DNA from: Candidatus Woesearchaeota archaeon
GTDB taxonomy: Archaea; Nanobdellota; Nanobdellia; Woesearchaeales; WJKV01
DNA: 15,929 nt
Reading direction: 5' to 3'
Assembly: GCA_019323495.1 (NCBI GenBank)
Contig: JAHWHE010000081.1
Span: forward strand, 1 to 15,929
Shown one piece after another: positions 6,498 to 13,434 of this stretch. Under the pieces are notes generated by a model. It was not told the origin of the DNA and searched no databases. It worked only from the letters and a program-made list of their open reading frames with translations. The position numbers and the translations under genes were made by a program. How positions within the stretch are numbered: position 1 is the stretch's first letter; each line of letters begins with the position of its first letter.

Positions 6498-7345
6498 AAG
6501 CAGCTGAATGGAAAAAACGGTTAGTACAAGAGTACGTGAAATTGATCAAGGAATATCCAGTTGTTGGAGTAGTTGATTTTACGTCCCTGCCAGTTCCGCA
6601 GCTGAACAGCATGAAAGCGAAGTTAAGGGATAAATTGGTTTTGAAAGGCGGTAGAAAGAAATTGTTCGAGCTCGCGCTGAAGACTGCTGCAAAAGACAAG
6701 CCAGGCGTCGAAAACATGATAGAATTTTTGAACGACGGTCTGCCAGCCATGATATTCACAAAAGAGAATCCGTTCTCGTTATACAAGACACTGCAGAAGA
6801 GCAAGTCAAATGCGCCTGCAAAAGCAGGACAGAAAGCGCCAAAAGACATAATCGTTCCTGCAGGACCGACAAGCTTTACACCAGGTCCTATCATCGGCGA
6901 GCTTGGCAGTGCAGGCGTCAAGGCAGGTATCGAGGGCGGAAAGGTAGTTGTCAAGGCAGACAGCCTTGTACGTAAAGAAGGCGAAGTAATCGATGCAAAG
7001 CTTGCAGGACTGTTGTCGAGGCTGGGCATTCAGCCTATGGAAATAGGTTTGAACATCATCGCTACATTCGAGAACGGCCAGATCTTCAAGAAAGCAGTGC
7101 TTTCAATCGACGAGAAGCAGTTCATCGATAACATTACAAAGGCAAGCAGATGGGCATTCAATCTTGCGATGAATGCAGGCATCTTGACCAAGGAAACAAC
7201 TGAAATCATGATCATCAAGGCTTTCAATGAGGCAAAAGCATTGGCAATTGGCCAGAACATTTTAGCCGATGCAGTTGCTGAGCAAGTTTTGGCAAAGGCT
7301 GAAGCTCAGGCCAAGGGCCTTAAATCAGCTGCAAAACTAGATTGA
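6494..7345 (+). CDS. rpl10: Ribosomal stalk protein P0/uL10, lacking the usual acidic C-terminal tail
   Basis: P0 anchors the P1 (aL12) dimers to 23S rRNA and forms the GTPase-associated stalk base. The N-terminal rRNA-binding domain starts KKRLVQEYVKLIKEYPVVGV; the archaeal/eukaryotic insertion is seen at about 105-180 with VPAGPTSFTPGPIIGELG. After residue 200 a helical spine (ASRWAFNLAMNAGI...AEQVLAKAEAQAKGLKS) should bind P1 dimers. At 283 residues it is short: archaeal P0 is usually about 330-340 residues and ends in an acidic stretch plus GLGALFG-type peptide shared with P1. Here the chain stops at KSAAKLD with no such peptide. It overlaps the L1 stop by 4 nt and lies 37 nt before P1. 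Confidence 0.93.
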   Translation: MKAAEWKKRLVQEYVKLIKEYPVVGVVDFTSLPVPQLNSMKAKLRDKLVLKGGRKKLFELALKTAAKDKPGVENMIEFLNDGLPAMIFTKENPFSLYKTLQKSKSNAPAKAGQKAPKDIIVPAGPTSFTPGPIIGELGSAGVKAGIEGGKVVVKADSLVRKEGEVIDAKLAGLLSRLGIQPMEIGLNIIATFENGQIFKKAVLSIDEKQFIDNITKASRWAFNLAMNAGILTKETTEIMIIKAFNEAKALAIGQNILADAVAEQVLAKAEAQAKGLKSAAKLD

Positions 7346-7368
7346 TTGTACCTTACATTTATACAATC
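7344..7368 (+). promoter_or_regulatory. Hairpin between the P0 and P1 genes
   Basis: GATTGTA (7344-7350) and TACAATC (7362-7368) are perfect inverted complements around an 11-nt loop. The stem starts inside the P0 stop codon and ends 2 nt before the P1 SD site TGGAGGG. P1 is needed in several copies per ribosome, so an RNA processing or stability element that favours P1 is a reasonable inference. Confidence 0.45.
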
Positions 7369-7382
7369 TTGGAGGGAGAAAA

Positions 7383-7691
7383 ATGGAATACATCTACGCT
7401 GCAATGTTGATTCACAAAGCAGGAAAAACAATCGACGAAGCTACTTTAAAAAAGGTGTTAGAGGCTGCTGGTGTTGCTGTTGATGAAGCAAGAGTCAAAG
7501 CTACTGTTGCTGCATTACAGGGCGTTAACATTGATGAAGCTATTGAGAAGGCTGCTGTTGCTGCTCCTGTTGCTGCGCCTGCTGCAAGCGGTGCTGTAGC
7601 GGAAGCAAAACACGAGAAGAAAGAAGAGAAGAAAGAAGAAGGCAAGAGTAAGGAAGAAGCCGCAGCTGGACTAGGAGCTTTGTTCGGTTAA
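7383..7691 (+). CDS. rpl12: Ribosomal stalk protein P1 (aL12)
   Basis: P1 forms dimers on P0 and recruits translational GTPases. At 102 residues it has normal length. Residues 1-60 form the helical dimerisation domain beginning MEYIYAAMLIHKAGK; residues 60-75 are an Ala/Pro/Val hinge, then a charged Lys/Glu stretch, ending in the diagnostic factor-binding peptide GLGALFG. A strong SD (TTGGAGGG) lies about 6 nt upstream of the ATG. It is the last gene of the stalk operon and is followed by an oligo-T tract. Confidence 0.96.
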   Translation: MEYIYAAMLIHKAGKTIDEATLKKVLEAAGVAVDEARVKATVAALQGVNIDEAIEKAAVAAPVAAPAASGAVAEAKHEKKEEKKEEGKSKEEAAAGLGALFG

Positions 7692-7713
7692 ATTTTTTTA
7701 ATTTTTTATTTTT
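7692..7713 (+). terminator. Oligo-T terminator of the stalk operon
   Basis: Immediately after the P1 stop there are three T tracts (ATTTTTTTAATTTTTTATTT), typical for archaeal termination. The coiled-coil gene 60 nt downstream may rely on its own promoter or on read-through. Confidence 0.6.
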
Positions 7714-7750
7714 GATATTCAAATACAAGACTACTTAAAAGCGTTACAAG

Positions 7751-8620
7751 ATGGACATGCCAACGGAACAAAATCCGGATTTAGAAAGATGTGAAGCTGA
7801 AATCGTTCAGCTCAAAGAAAAATACAATCTGCTCTACAGAGAAAAAGAAGAGTGGGCAAAGAAAAAGAGCGAGATTTCTAAGGAGATAGTAGAGCTGATA
7901 AGAGAGGTCAAGCGCTTCAAGCAGAGCAGAAATAGTTTTAATTCTCATATCAAGGAGCTAAAGCAGCAGAGAGACAGCTATAACGAGAAGATTAAGCAGG
8001 TTCTCGAAGTCATAAAGCTGCTGAACAATCAGATAAAGCAGATGAAGAAGAACGCAGGGATCAAGGAAGATCCTATGAGAGTAAAGGAAAAACTAGACAA
8101 GCTCAACACCAGGCTGGAAACAGAAGCCCTGTCTTTTGCAAAAGAAAAGGAATTGATGAAGCAGATAAAGGACGCCAGGAAAGAATTTGACCAGGTAAAA
8201 GAGATAACAAAGATCTGCGAGAAAATAGAAGAAGAGAAGCAGAATGTCAAGAAAATAAAGCATGAGGCAAAGGAGTTGCACAACAAGATCCAGCAGATCG
8301 CGAAGAGGAGCGAGGAAAGGCATCTGCAGTTGCTGGAGCAGAGCAAGAAAGTGGATGCACTTAAGATAAAGGAAGAAGAGGCCAGCAAGAATTTCCTGCA
8401 AAAGAAAGAAGAATGCGCAAAACTGGAATCTGTTCTGAAGGACGATCTGCAGAAGACGACAGAGATTAAAAAGAAAGAGAAGAAAAAGAGAGACAAGATA
8501 AAGAAAAAAGAAAAGGAAAAAGTTGAAAAAGTAATCGGCGACAAGAAAAAAATCGCAGAAGAGAAACTAAAGAAAGGCGAAAAACTAACGAGAGACGATA
8601 TAATTCTTCTACAGGGCTAA
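7751..8620 (+). CDS. Archaeal coiled-coil protein, COG1340-like
   Basis: Almost the entire 289-residue chain is charged heptad-like helix rich in Lys, Glu, Gln and Leu, from about residue 10 to 275. It breaks only briefly near KKNAGIKEDPMRVKEKLD (about 99-116), a likely hairpin turn, and ends in a Lys-rich stretch and a conserved-looking tip KLTRDDIILLQG. This architecture resembles the uncharacterised archaeal coiled-coil family COG1340, whose function is not established. No enzyme motif is visible. The ATG at 7751 has no SD; possible TATA-like elements are at 7718-7726 and 7734-7741. Position directly after the stalk operon hints at translation-linked expression but proves nothing. Confidence 0.7.
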   Translation: MDMPTEQNPDLERCEAEIVQLKEKYNLLYREKEEWAKKKSEISKEIVELIREVKRFKQSRNSFNSHIKELKQQRDSYNEKIKQVLEVIKLLNNQIKQMKKNAGIKEDPMRVKEKLDKLNTRLETEALSFAKEKELMKQIKDARKEFDQVKEITKICEKIEEEKQNVKKIKHEAKELHNKIQQIAKRSEERHLQLLEQSKKVDALKIKEEEASKNFLQKKEECAKLESVLKDDLQKTTEIKKKEKKKRDKIKKKEKEKVEKVIGDKKKIAEEKLKKGEKLTRDDIILLQG

Positions 8621-8669
8621 GCTTATTTTAGGCGTATTTAAAGCCTATTTAAATAAGAGTAGAAAACAA

Positions 8670-8676
8670 TTTAAAT
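8670..8676 (+). promoter_or_regulatory. TATA box for the nucleotidyltransferase-like gene
   Basis: TTTAAAT is centred 26 bp upstream of a GTG at 8699, the distance expected for a leaderless start there. A second AT box, TTATAAA at 8680-8686, is also present. Confidence 0.45.
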
Positions 8677-8698
8677 TCATTATAAACTCTTCAATTGG

Positions 8699-10106
8699 GT
8701 GAATAAAAATAACGCTTGATGTTAAATGCCTGACAGTTATAGGGGCAAGTTACAATAATTCTGGAAGGAAATATGATAGGGAAAAGAAAGAATGGGTAAA
8801 GATAGATGTTAACAAGAAGATAGATGCAGCTTACCTGAGGCACAGGGATAAATTATTGAGAGAAGTCCCTGAACACACGATTCTAAGAGACGATGGCGTG
8901 TTTAAAGACAGATTAAAACACCACATGTTTGTTGCAGGACTCCCTGCTTCTGCATTCACTTTGATGAATGTGTGCAAGGCAAGCCAGATTCCTTTTGCAC
9001 CCCTTGTCAGCAATGATCACGGCAGATTGATACTCGAAGAGTTTAACAGGATATTCAATCCTCAAGTAAGATACAGTACAAAATTGGTTTTTGTTCACGA
9101 GGGCCTGCCTGAAGACTGGAAGATGAGCGGCACTCTTGGAAAAGGTCATAACGCGTGGATGAGAGAATTTCCAGATATCAATCCGCACACGCCTTTGTTT
9201 TTATTGAACGGGGATACTCCCTTATTATCAAGGCTTGACGAGACAGTGACAGATCCTGATTTGGATAAATACAAGGCGATTATGGAATTCAATTGCAGAG
9301 AGACTATTTTTGGAGTTGATTTTGACCAGAGGGAAGACAATGGTTGGTGGCATAGAAGATATCATGCAATAGAAGTCGCGCGAAGATTGATGTATAAGGA
9401 AGGCAATGGTATTGCGCTTGATTATTTGGCAGCACGTCCATTCTTGGATCCGGGTTATGATGCAAGAAAATCGTCTGAAAAAAACAATGAAAAGGTTGTC
9501 AAGAAATTAATCAATGATGTAATACTCAAGGAAGGCAGGTGGAAGACGGGCTTGCGTTTAATTGTCAAACATTTTGGAACCCTTCTTCCTGTAGCTGTTC
9601 GGCACACACTAAAAAACTACATTGTCCCTGAGACCATAAGAGAAAAACACGTCTTCAAGCACAGGATCCCTTTCGAGACGTGGGAGGATTTTGCAGGATT
9701 CGTTCTCGGCGGGCCAGTAAAGATAAAACCCCATTCTGATGTTACTAAATTGATCGACATTGATTCTTACGAAGACTGGGACATGGTGTGCGGTTTGTTT
9801 GAGCTGGCAGAGAAATTCGGTTACAAAAAATCAGATGTTTATCCGCATTGGGATGAGCTACAGGAAATGAGGTCTGCAGTTCCAGGATTGATAGAGAGAG
9901 GGGTAAGGATGGCAGATCTCGAATACATAAGATATTTGTTCTCCCTGCACACAAATCTTGAAGGCAAGTTTCCATATGATGAAAACGGCAACTATAAATC
10001 AAAGATCTGGCCAGAAGAACAGATAAGAAAAGGAATAGAATATCTTGCAAGAATGAATGCAGGATTCAAACAAAAAGAATTGCAAACAACAACGAGTGTT
10101 GCCTGA
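8699..10106 (+). CDS. GT-A fold/nucleotidyltransferase-like protein with an apparently broken start
   Basis: The main frame is open from 8703 to the stop at 10106 (467 residues) but has no ATG, GTG or TTG until TTG 8856. The 51 codons before that TTG read like protein (KCLTVIGASYNNSGRKYD...). A GTG at 8699 lies one base out of frame; removing one A from the A5 run at 8705-8709 would give MNKITLDVKCLTVIGAS. The body resembles sugar-nucleotide nucleotidyltransferases: HHMFVAGLPASAFTLMNVCK, then LGKGHNAW followed by PLFLLNGDTPLLS, which parallels the GxGHA...L.GD.PLL pattern of GlmU/MobA-type enzymes. The Asp of NGD would bind metal. The remaining 250 residues are not recognised. No sugar pathway genes adjoin it. 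The fold is a moderate-confidence inference; substrate unknown. Confidence 0.6.
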
Positions 10107-10113
10107 ATTTTAA

Positions 10114-10281
10114 TTATTTCTTGAACTCAGAATAACCGCACTTTCCGCAAACGACCCTGTCTTTATGCTGTGCTAGAAAGACTCCTTTCCCGCACTTAGG
10201 GCAGGTTTGCCTCTTTCTTTCTGCTTTGTCGCCTTTCACTTCATACAGCTTTGATAACCGTGCTTTGACTTTCTTTGCCAT
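10114..10281 (-). CDS. rps27ae: Small ribosomal subunit protein S27ae (eS31), zinc ribbon
   Basis: This 55-residue protein is MAKKVKARLSKLYEVKGDKA followed by a C4 zinc ribbon: C27-P-K-C30 and C45-G-K-C48, ending CGYSEFKK. It is the archaeal S27ae, a small-subunit protein near the decoding site; in eukaryotes it is made as a ubiquitin fusion, here it stands alone. The start is ATG 10281, 10 nt after the eS24 stop. It is the last gene of the cluster. Its stop is only 7 bp from the stop of the convergent nucleotidyltransferase-like gene. Confidence 0.93.
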   Translation of the reverse strand: MAKKVKARLSKLYEVKGDKAERKRQTCPKCGKGVFLAQHKDRVVCGKCGYSEFKK

Positions 10282-10291
10282 TTTCTTTCAC

Positions 10292-10627
10292 TTATTCCTT
10301 CTTCTCTTCTACTGCTGGTGGTGCTGCTTCTTCAGCAGGCGCTTCTTCTTTTTTCTTGCTGTTCTTTTTGACAGTCGACTTCTTTTCTATTTTCTTTAAG
10401 TCTGCTTCGCTCTTGTAAACATGAGCCTTTATGGTCGCTATGGATTTTCCAAAAGCAGTTTTTATCTTGCTGATAATTATAAGCTTTTCATCAATCTTCA
10501 GCTGGGCTGCAAGCTGGTTTTTTATGTCTGCCCTGCTAGGAGTTGCTCCGTCAAAATTCATTTTAGCAACGACATTCTCCCTGTTCAATAATTCTGCCGG
10601 TTTCTTTTCTATTATTTGGATTGCCAT
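10292..10627 (-). CDS. rps24e: Small ribosomal subunit protein eS24
   Basis: The 111-residue protein carries the S24e signature: beta strands beginning AIQIIEKKPAELLNRENVVA, the motif GATPSRADIKNQLAAQLKI, and the IKTAFGKSIATIKAHVYKS segment. Archaeal eS24 is about 100 residues; here a Lys/Glu/Ala-rich tail (KKNSKKKEEAPAEEAAPPA) follows from about 85 on, a feature shared with several proteins in this window. The start ATG lies 1 nt after the Spt4 stop, so translation is probably coupled. Confidence 0.93.
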   Translation of the reverse strand: MAIQIIEKKPAELLNRENVVAKMNFDGATPSRADIKNQLAAQLKIDEKLIIISKIKTAFGKSIATIKAHVYKSEADLKKIEKKSTVKKNSKKKEEAPAEEAAPPAVEEKKE

Positions 10628-10628
10628 T

Positions 10629-10814
10629 TTATCGTATCTTTATTGCATATTCTCCTGCAGCGGTTGCGCCAATCTTTTGTGCAATCTCTGATTTCTTAGG
10701 ATCCAATACAATAATTCTTCCTCTCCACGTTGTTGTGAACTGGTTCTTTTTGCAGACCGGGCAAACCTCGCCGGTTACAAACATTTTGCAGTTTTTGCAT
10801 ACTTTTTTTGCCAT
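10629..10814 (-). CDS. spt4: Transcription elongation factor Spt4 (RpoE2)
   Basis: The 61-residue protein has the Spt4 zinc finger with Cys at 6, 9, 18 and 21 (CKNC...CPVC), followed by TTTWRGRIIVLDPKKSEIAQ, the strand that pairs with the NGN domain of Spt5. The Spt4-Spt5 complex clamps RNA polymerase for processive elongation. It lies between rpo7 (25 nt upstream) and eS24, the usual archaeal order. Confidence 0.95.
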   Translation of the reverse strand: MAKKVCKNCKMFVTGEVCPVCKKNQFTTTWRGRIIVLDPKKSEIAQKIGATAAGEYAIKIR

Positions 10815-10839
10815 TTTTGATTTCTCGAATTTTTAAATC

Positions 10840-11424
10840 TTATTTTTTCTTGGTTTCTTTTTCTTCTTTCTTAGGTGCCGCACTGCCTTTTTCAAAATCT
10901 TCTTTTATCCAATCAAGTTTTCCAAGGCCTTGCTGCCTCATCGTAACTCCTATCTTTGGATTTGAGATGTCCTTGAACGAAACAGCGATGATTCTCGCTC
11001 TGCACTCGTCACCAACTTTCAATGTCCTGTGCGAGTCTCTTCCTGTCAAAACCTTTTCTTTTGAAAATGAAACGAAATCATCCATTGTCTGCGAAATATG
11101 TATCATGCCGTCCATCGGGCCCATGTTGATGAATGCGCCGAAATCTGCCATGTCCTTTATCCTGCCATGCAGGACTTCCTGCAGTTCAGGCCTGAACGCA
11201 AGCAAAACGAATTTTGTCTTGTAGAAAGGCGCTCCGTCCCCAGGAATGATGACGCCTTCTCCTATTTCAAGGATCTCGCTTACGTCGATGACGTTCCCAA
11301 AATCCCTTGAAATGTAACCTTCGAATTTCTCTCTAAGCTGAGTGAGCACTGCTTTTTCCAGTTCCTCGTTCATCAAAGCAGGCGGTACTCGTATATGGTC
11401 TTGGATTTCAACCTTGTAGAACAT
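10840..11424 (-). CDS. rpo7: DNA-directed RNA polymerase subunit Rpo7 (RpoE1)
   Basis: Rpo7 pairs with Rpo4 to form the polymerase stalk, which contacts emerging RNA. The 194-residue chain has the N-terminal tip domain (MFYKVEIQDHIRVPP... GYISRDFGNVIDVSEILEI), and from about residue 80 an S1/OB domain with GRIKDMADFGAFINMGPMDG and KIGVTMRQQGLG. A Lys/Glu tail of about 15 residues follows the S1 domain. It lies 9 nt after the PIN gene stop and is probably transcribed from that gene's promoter. Confidence 0.96.
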   Translation of the reverse strand: MFYKVEIQDHIRVPPALMNEELEKAVLTQLREKFEGYISRDFGNVIDVSEILEIGEGVIIPGDGAPFYKTKFVLLAFRPELQEVLHGRIKDMADFGAFINMGPMDGMIHISQTMDDFVSFSKEKVLTGRDSHRTLKVGDECRARIIAVSFKDISNPKIGVTMRQQGLGKLDWIKEDFEKGSAAPKKEEKETKKK

Positions 11425-11433
11425 TTTGATTCC

Positions 11434-11826
11434 TTATATTAGTTTTACGTGTTTTTTTTGCCTTAATATCAAAATTTGAACGTTATTTTCCTTTAAAATC
11501 CTTTTAAAGGCTTGATCTTGCGTTGCAACCGCAAATCCTCCCCTTTTTGCTATTTTTAAGATAAGTTCGTCCACATTTTTAAAGCTTGTTGTTTTACTGC
11601 TAACAACGCGAATATTGAACTTATTTATAAATTGTAGTGCTAGTTTTGCAGCTTCTCTGTGCTTTTGTTTTTGTCTTTTATCCTGGCTGATTTTTATTAA
11701 TTCGTTGACACTCTCATCAACAACATAAAGTTTGGGGTCAGGGATTTCCTCTTTGATTTGCGTAAAAACATCGATTTTAAGCGTGCCAGGAATCATGAGG
11801 AAATTCGTGTCAAGTATGATCTTCAT
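11434..11826 (-). CDS. PIN-domain nuclease, FCF1/UTP24-like (VapC9-type)
   Basis: The 130-residue protein is a single PIN domain. All four expected metal-binding acids are visible: D6 in IILDTNFLM, E42 in SVNELIKI, D86 in FKNVDELIL and D104 in VATQDQAF. Proteins of this type sit beside rpo7 in many archaea and are related to eukaryotic FCF1/UTP24, which cuts pre-rRNA, so a role in rRNA maturation is more likely than a toxin role; no antitoxin gene is adjacent. The start ATG 11826 is 27 bp from the TATA centre, so it is leaderless. Confidence 0.85.
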   Translation of the reverse strand: MKIILDTNFLMIPGTLKIDVFTQIKEEIPDPKLYVVDESVNELIKISQDKRQKQKHREAAKLALQFINKFNIRVVSSKTTSFKNVDELILKIAKRGGFAVATQDQAFKRILKENNVQILILRQKKHVKLI

Positions 11827-11847
11827 TTATAAAGAGGTGCTTAGTTC

Positions 11848-11858
11848 TATATATAAAG
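11848..11858 (-). promoter_or_regulatory. TATA box of the PIN-rpo7-spt4-eS24-S27ae operon
   Basis: The minus strand reads CTTTATATATA, centred about 27 bp upstream of the PIN gene ATG. No other clear promoter is seen inside the cluster, where gaps are 1-25 nt. Confidence 0.65.
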
Positions 11859-11887
11859 ATTACCCTATATTCTCATTATATAGCAAA

Positions 11888-11897
11888 CTTTAAATAT
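11888..11897 (+). promoter_or_regulatory. TATA box of the kinase-like gene
   Basis: CTTTAAATAT is centred about 29 bp upstream of ATG 11922 with no SD, indicating a leaderless or nearly leaderless transcript. Confidence 0.6.
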
Positions 11898-11921
11898 TTC
11901 CCGGACTATAAAGTATATAAG

Positions 11922-13367
11922 ATGGCGTGGCTCGATAGTTTGAAAAAGATTACAGCAGGTTTATTTGGGACTGCAGGGCTAGAGAACAGGCTAGAGAGCT
12001 TTGACCCGACAGCTGATCAGTCAATCAAGGCAATTTCACCTAACGAATTCTTGAGGGAAACTTGGTATCTTAATGAAAACAACAACATAGAAGTCAGAAA
12101 GACCAAGATCAAGGAATTCAATGATGAAGAAGACATGAAGAGAGCTGTTTTCTTGTACACCCATTACAATGTCTTTGGTAAGACACTAAAGAACATGATG
12201 GGAAAGGATTGGCATCAGACCACGATATATAATTATGGTTTCAATCAGGCAAGAGGAAAATGGTTTGTTGAAACAGATTTTGTTGGAAACGGAATAGATT
12301 ATGCAGAATTAATAAGAACAGAAGAGGATTCTGGAAAAATAGTAAGCATGCTTGAAGACATCATTGAAAATGCAGTTGTCATGGAAGTTGCAGCGCCATT
12401 GTTCTTGAAGCCTGATGCAAGATGGATGAAAAAGCACGGCGCAGACAAGGCACACAGAGGAATAAGCGAATACTCAAAGAGCTTGAGTTCAGACTGTGTT
12501 GAAACAGATACAGCAGTGCTTAGGCAGGCATTGAACGCTTTTGTTAATGGAAATTTGATGGATGAAACATTCTTCACAGACAGCTATCCAGGAAACTGGA
12601 TCCCTATAGACAATGAGCCGGCTAGAATCGATCTTGACGGAAAACAAAGATGGTTCCTGGGAAACTTTAACAGGCCGCACATTATCAATTATTCTTCTAA
12701 ACTATCGAAGGAGCAGAGGCAGTACCTGAACTGGTTCTGGAAAGTTGAGACAAACAAGGCAGTTAGCCTGTTCAACCAGTATGTTGCTGAAGCTCTGGAA
12801 AAGCCAAAAGAAACAGTGCTAAGTTGCATTGATATTTACTTGAATCTAGACGAAGAAAAGACAAACGAGCTAAAGCAAAAAATCATGCAGAGCAAGGACA
12901 GGAAAAATATTGCAGATTATGTTGAAATAATCGAGGAATTCGATCCGTCTCTGAAAGACAGGGTCTACATGATCAAGAATCATCTTGCAAACCTGAAGAA
13001 AAGGGACTTTGTTGACAATGAAAACGACGAAGTCAAGTTCTATGTCGCGCAGCTAGTAAGAAGCCTGGCTTCATGCGGAGGCAAGGGCGACAGAAGAAGA
13101 AAGGAAACAGACCTTGAGAAATATCTTTACTTATGCAAGGAACAAAAGTTCCAGCTAGAGCTTGCAATAGATTCTGCACGCTACCTGGAAGATTACGCTC
13201 AAAAGCACATGTCATGGTTCGATCGTAGGACCATTTCTAAAATGCGAGCCACGCTAGAGAAAGACTACGAAACCATGTACAAAGTGCGTTATGAGAAAAA
13301 AGAAGAAGCAGCACCAGTGGCATCTCCTGTAAGGATCATGCCAATGGCGAACTTCAATGCTGCTTGA
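11922..13367 (+). CDS. Divergent protein-kinase-like/aminoglycoside-phosphotransferase-like fold protein
   Basis: No close family comes to mind for this 481-residue protein, but it carries a plausible kinase core. Residues 56-90 (EVRKTKIKEF...RAVFLYTHYNVFGKTLK) could be the lysine strand and helix C. KWFVETDFVGNGIDYAEL (113-130) resembles the hinge. FTDSYPGNWIPID (218-230) fits the APH catalytic pattern HxDxxxxN with D220 and N225, the His being Phe. RIDLD (235-239) provides the DFG-equivalent Asp 17-19 residues after D220, close to the APH spacing. Helical residues 260-450 follow, including a charged region after GGKGDRRRKETDLEKYL, and an Ala/Pro tail. Its neighbour downstream is a phosphatase-family gene in the same direction with a separate promoter. 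Activity and substrate are unknown. Confidence 0.5.
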   Translation: MAWLDSLKKITAGLFGTAGLENRLESFDPTADQSIKAISPNEFLRETWYLNENNNIEVRKTKIKEFNDEEDMKRAVFLYTHYNVFGKTLKNMMGKDWHQTTIYNYGFNQARGKWFVETDFVGNGIDYAELIRTEEDSGKIVSMLEDIIENAVVMEVAAPLFLKPDARWMKKHGADKAHRGISEYSKSLSSDCVETDTAVLRQALNAFVNGNLMDETFFTDSYPGNWIPIDNEPARIDLDGKQRWFLGNFNRPHIINYSSKLSKEQRQYLNWFWKVETNKAVSLFNQYVAEALEKPKETVLSCIDIYLNLDEEKTNELKQKIMQSKDRKNIADYVEIIEEFDPSLKDRVYMIKNHLANLKKRDFVDNENDEVKFYVAQLVRSLASCGGKGDRRRKETDLEKYLYLCKEQKFQLELAIDSARYLEDYAQKHMSWFDRRTISKMRATLEKDYETMYKVRYEKKEEAAPVASPVRIMPMANFNAA

Positions 13368-13380
13368 TTTTTTCTTTTTT
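13368..13380 (+). terminator. T-rich terminator after the kinase-like gene
   Basis: TTTTTTCTTTTTT follows the stop codon by 0 nt with no hairpin, a typical archaeal terminator. Confidence 0.65.
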
Positions 13381-13413
13381 CTATATAGATTATAGGGACA
13401 GGTGATTTATAGG
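13381..13413 (+). promoter_or_regulatory. Promoter of the IMPase-family gene
   Basis: TTTATAGG (13406-13413) is centred about 25 bp upstream of ATG 13435, supporting a leaderless start there. CTATATAG at 13381-13388 is another copy of the palindrome found upstream of 5392 and 15295. Confidence 0.55.
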
Positions 13414-13434
13414 CATAAGGCTCTACTATTCCCT

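Noticed and set aside
8726..8758. Short ATG frame (about 10 codons) upstream of the nucleotidyltransferase-like gene
   Set aside because: It is out of frame and too short, and the surrounding codons make better sense in the long frame.
11434..11826. PIN protein as a VapC toxin
   Set aside because: No antitoxin gene is adjacent, and its place beside rpo7 matches the conserved FCF1-like gene of archaea.
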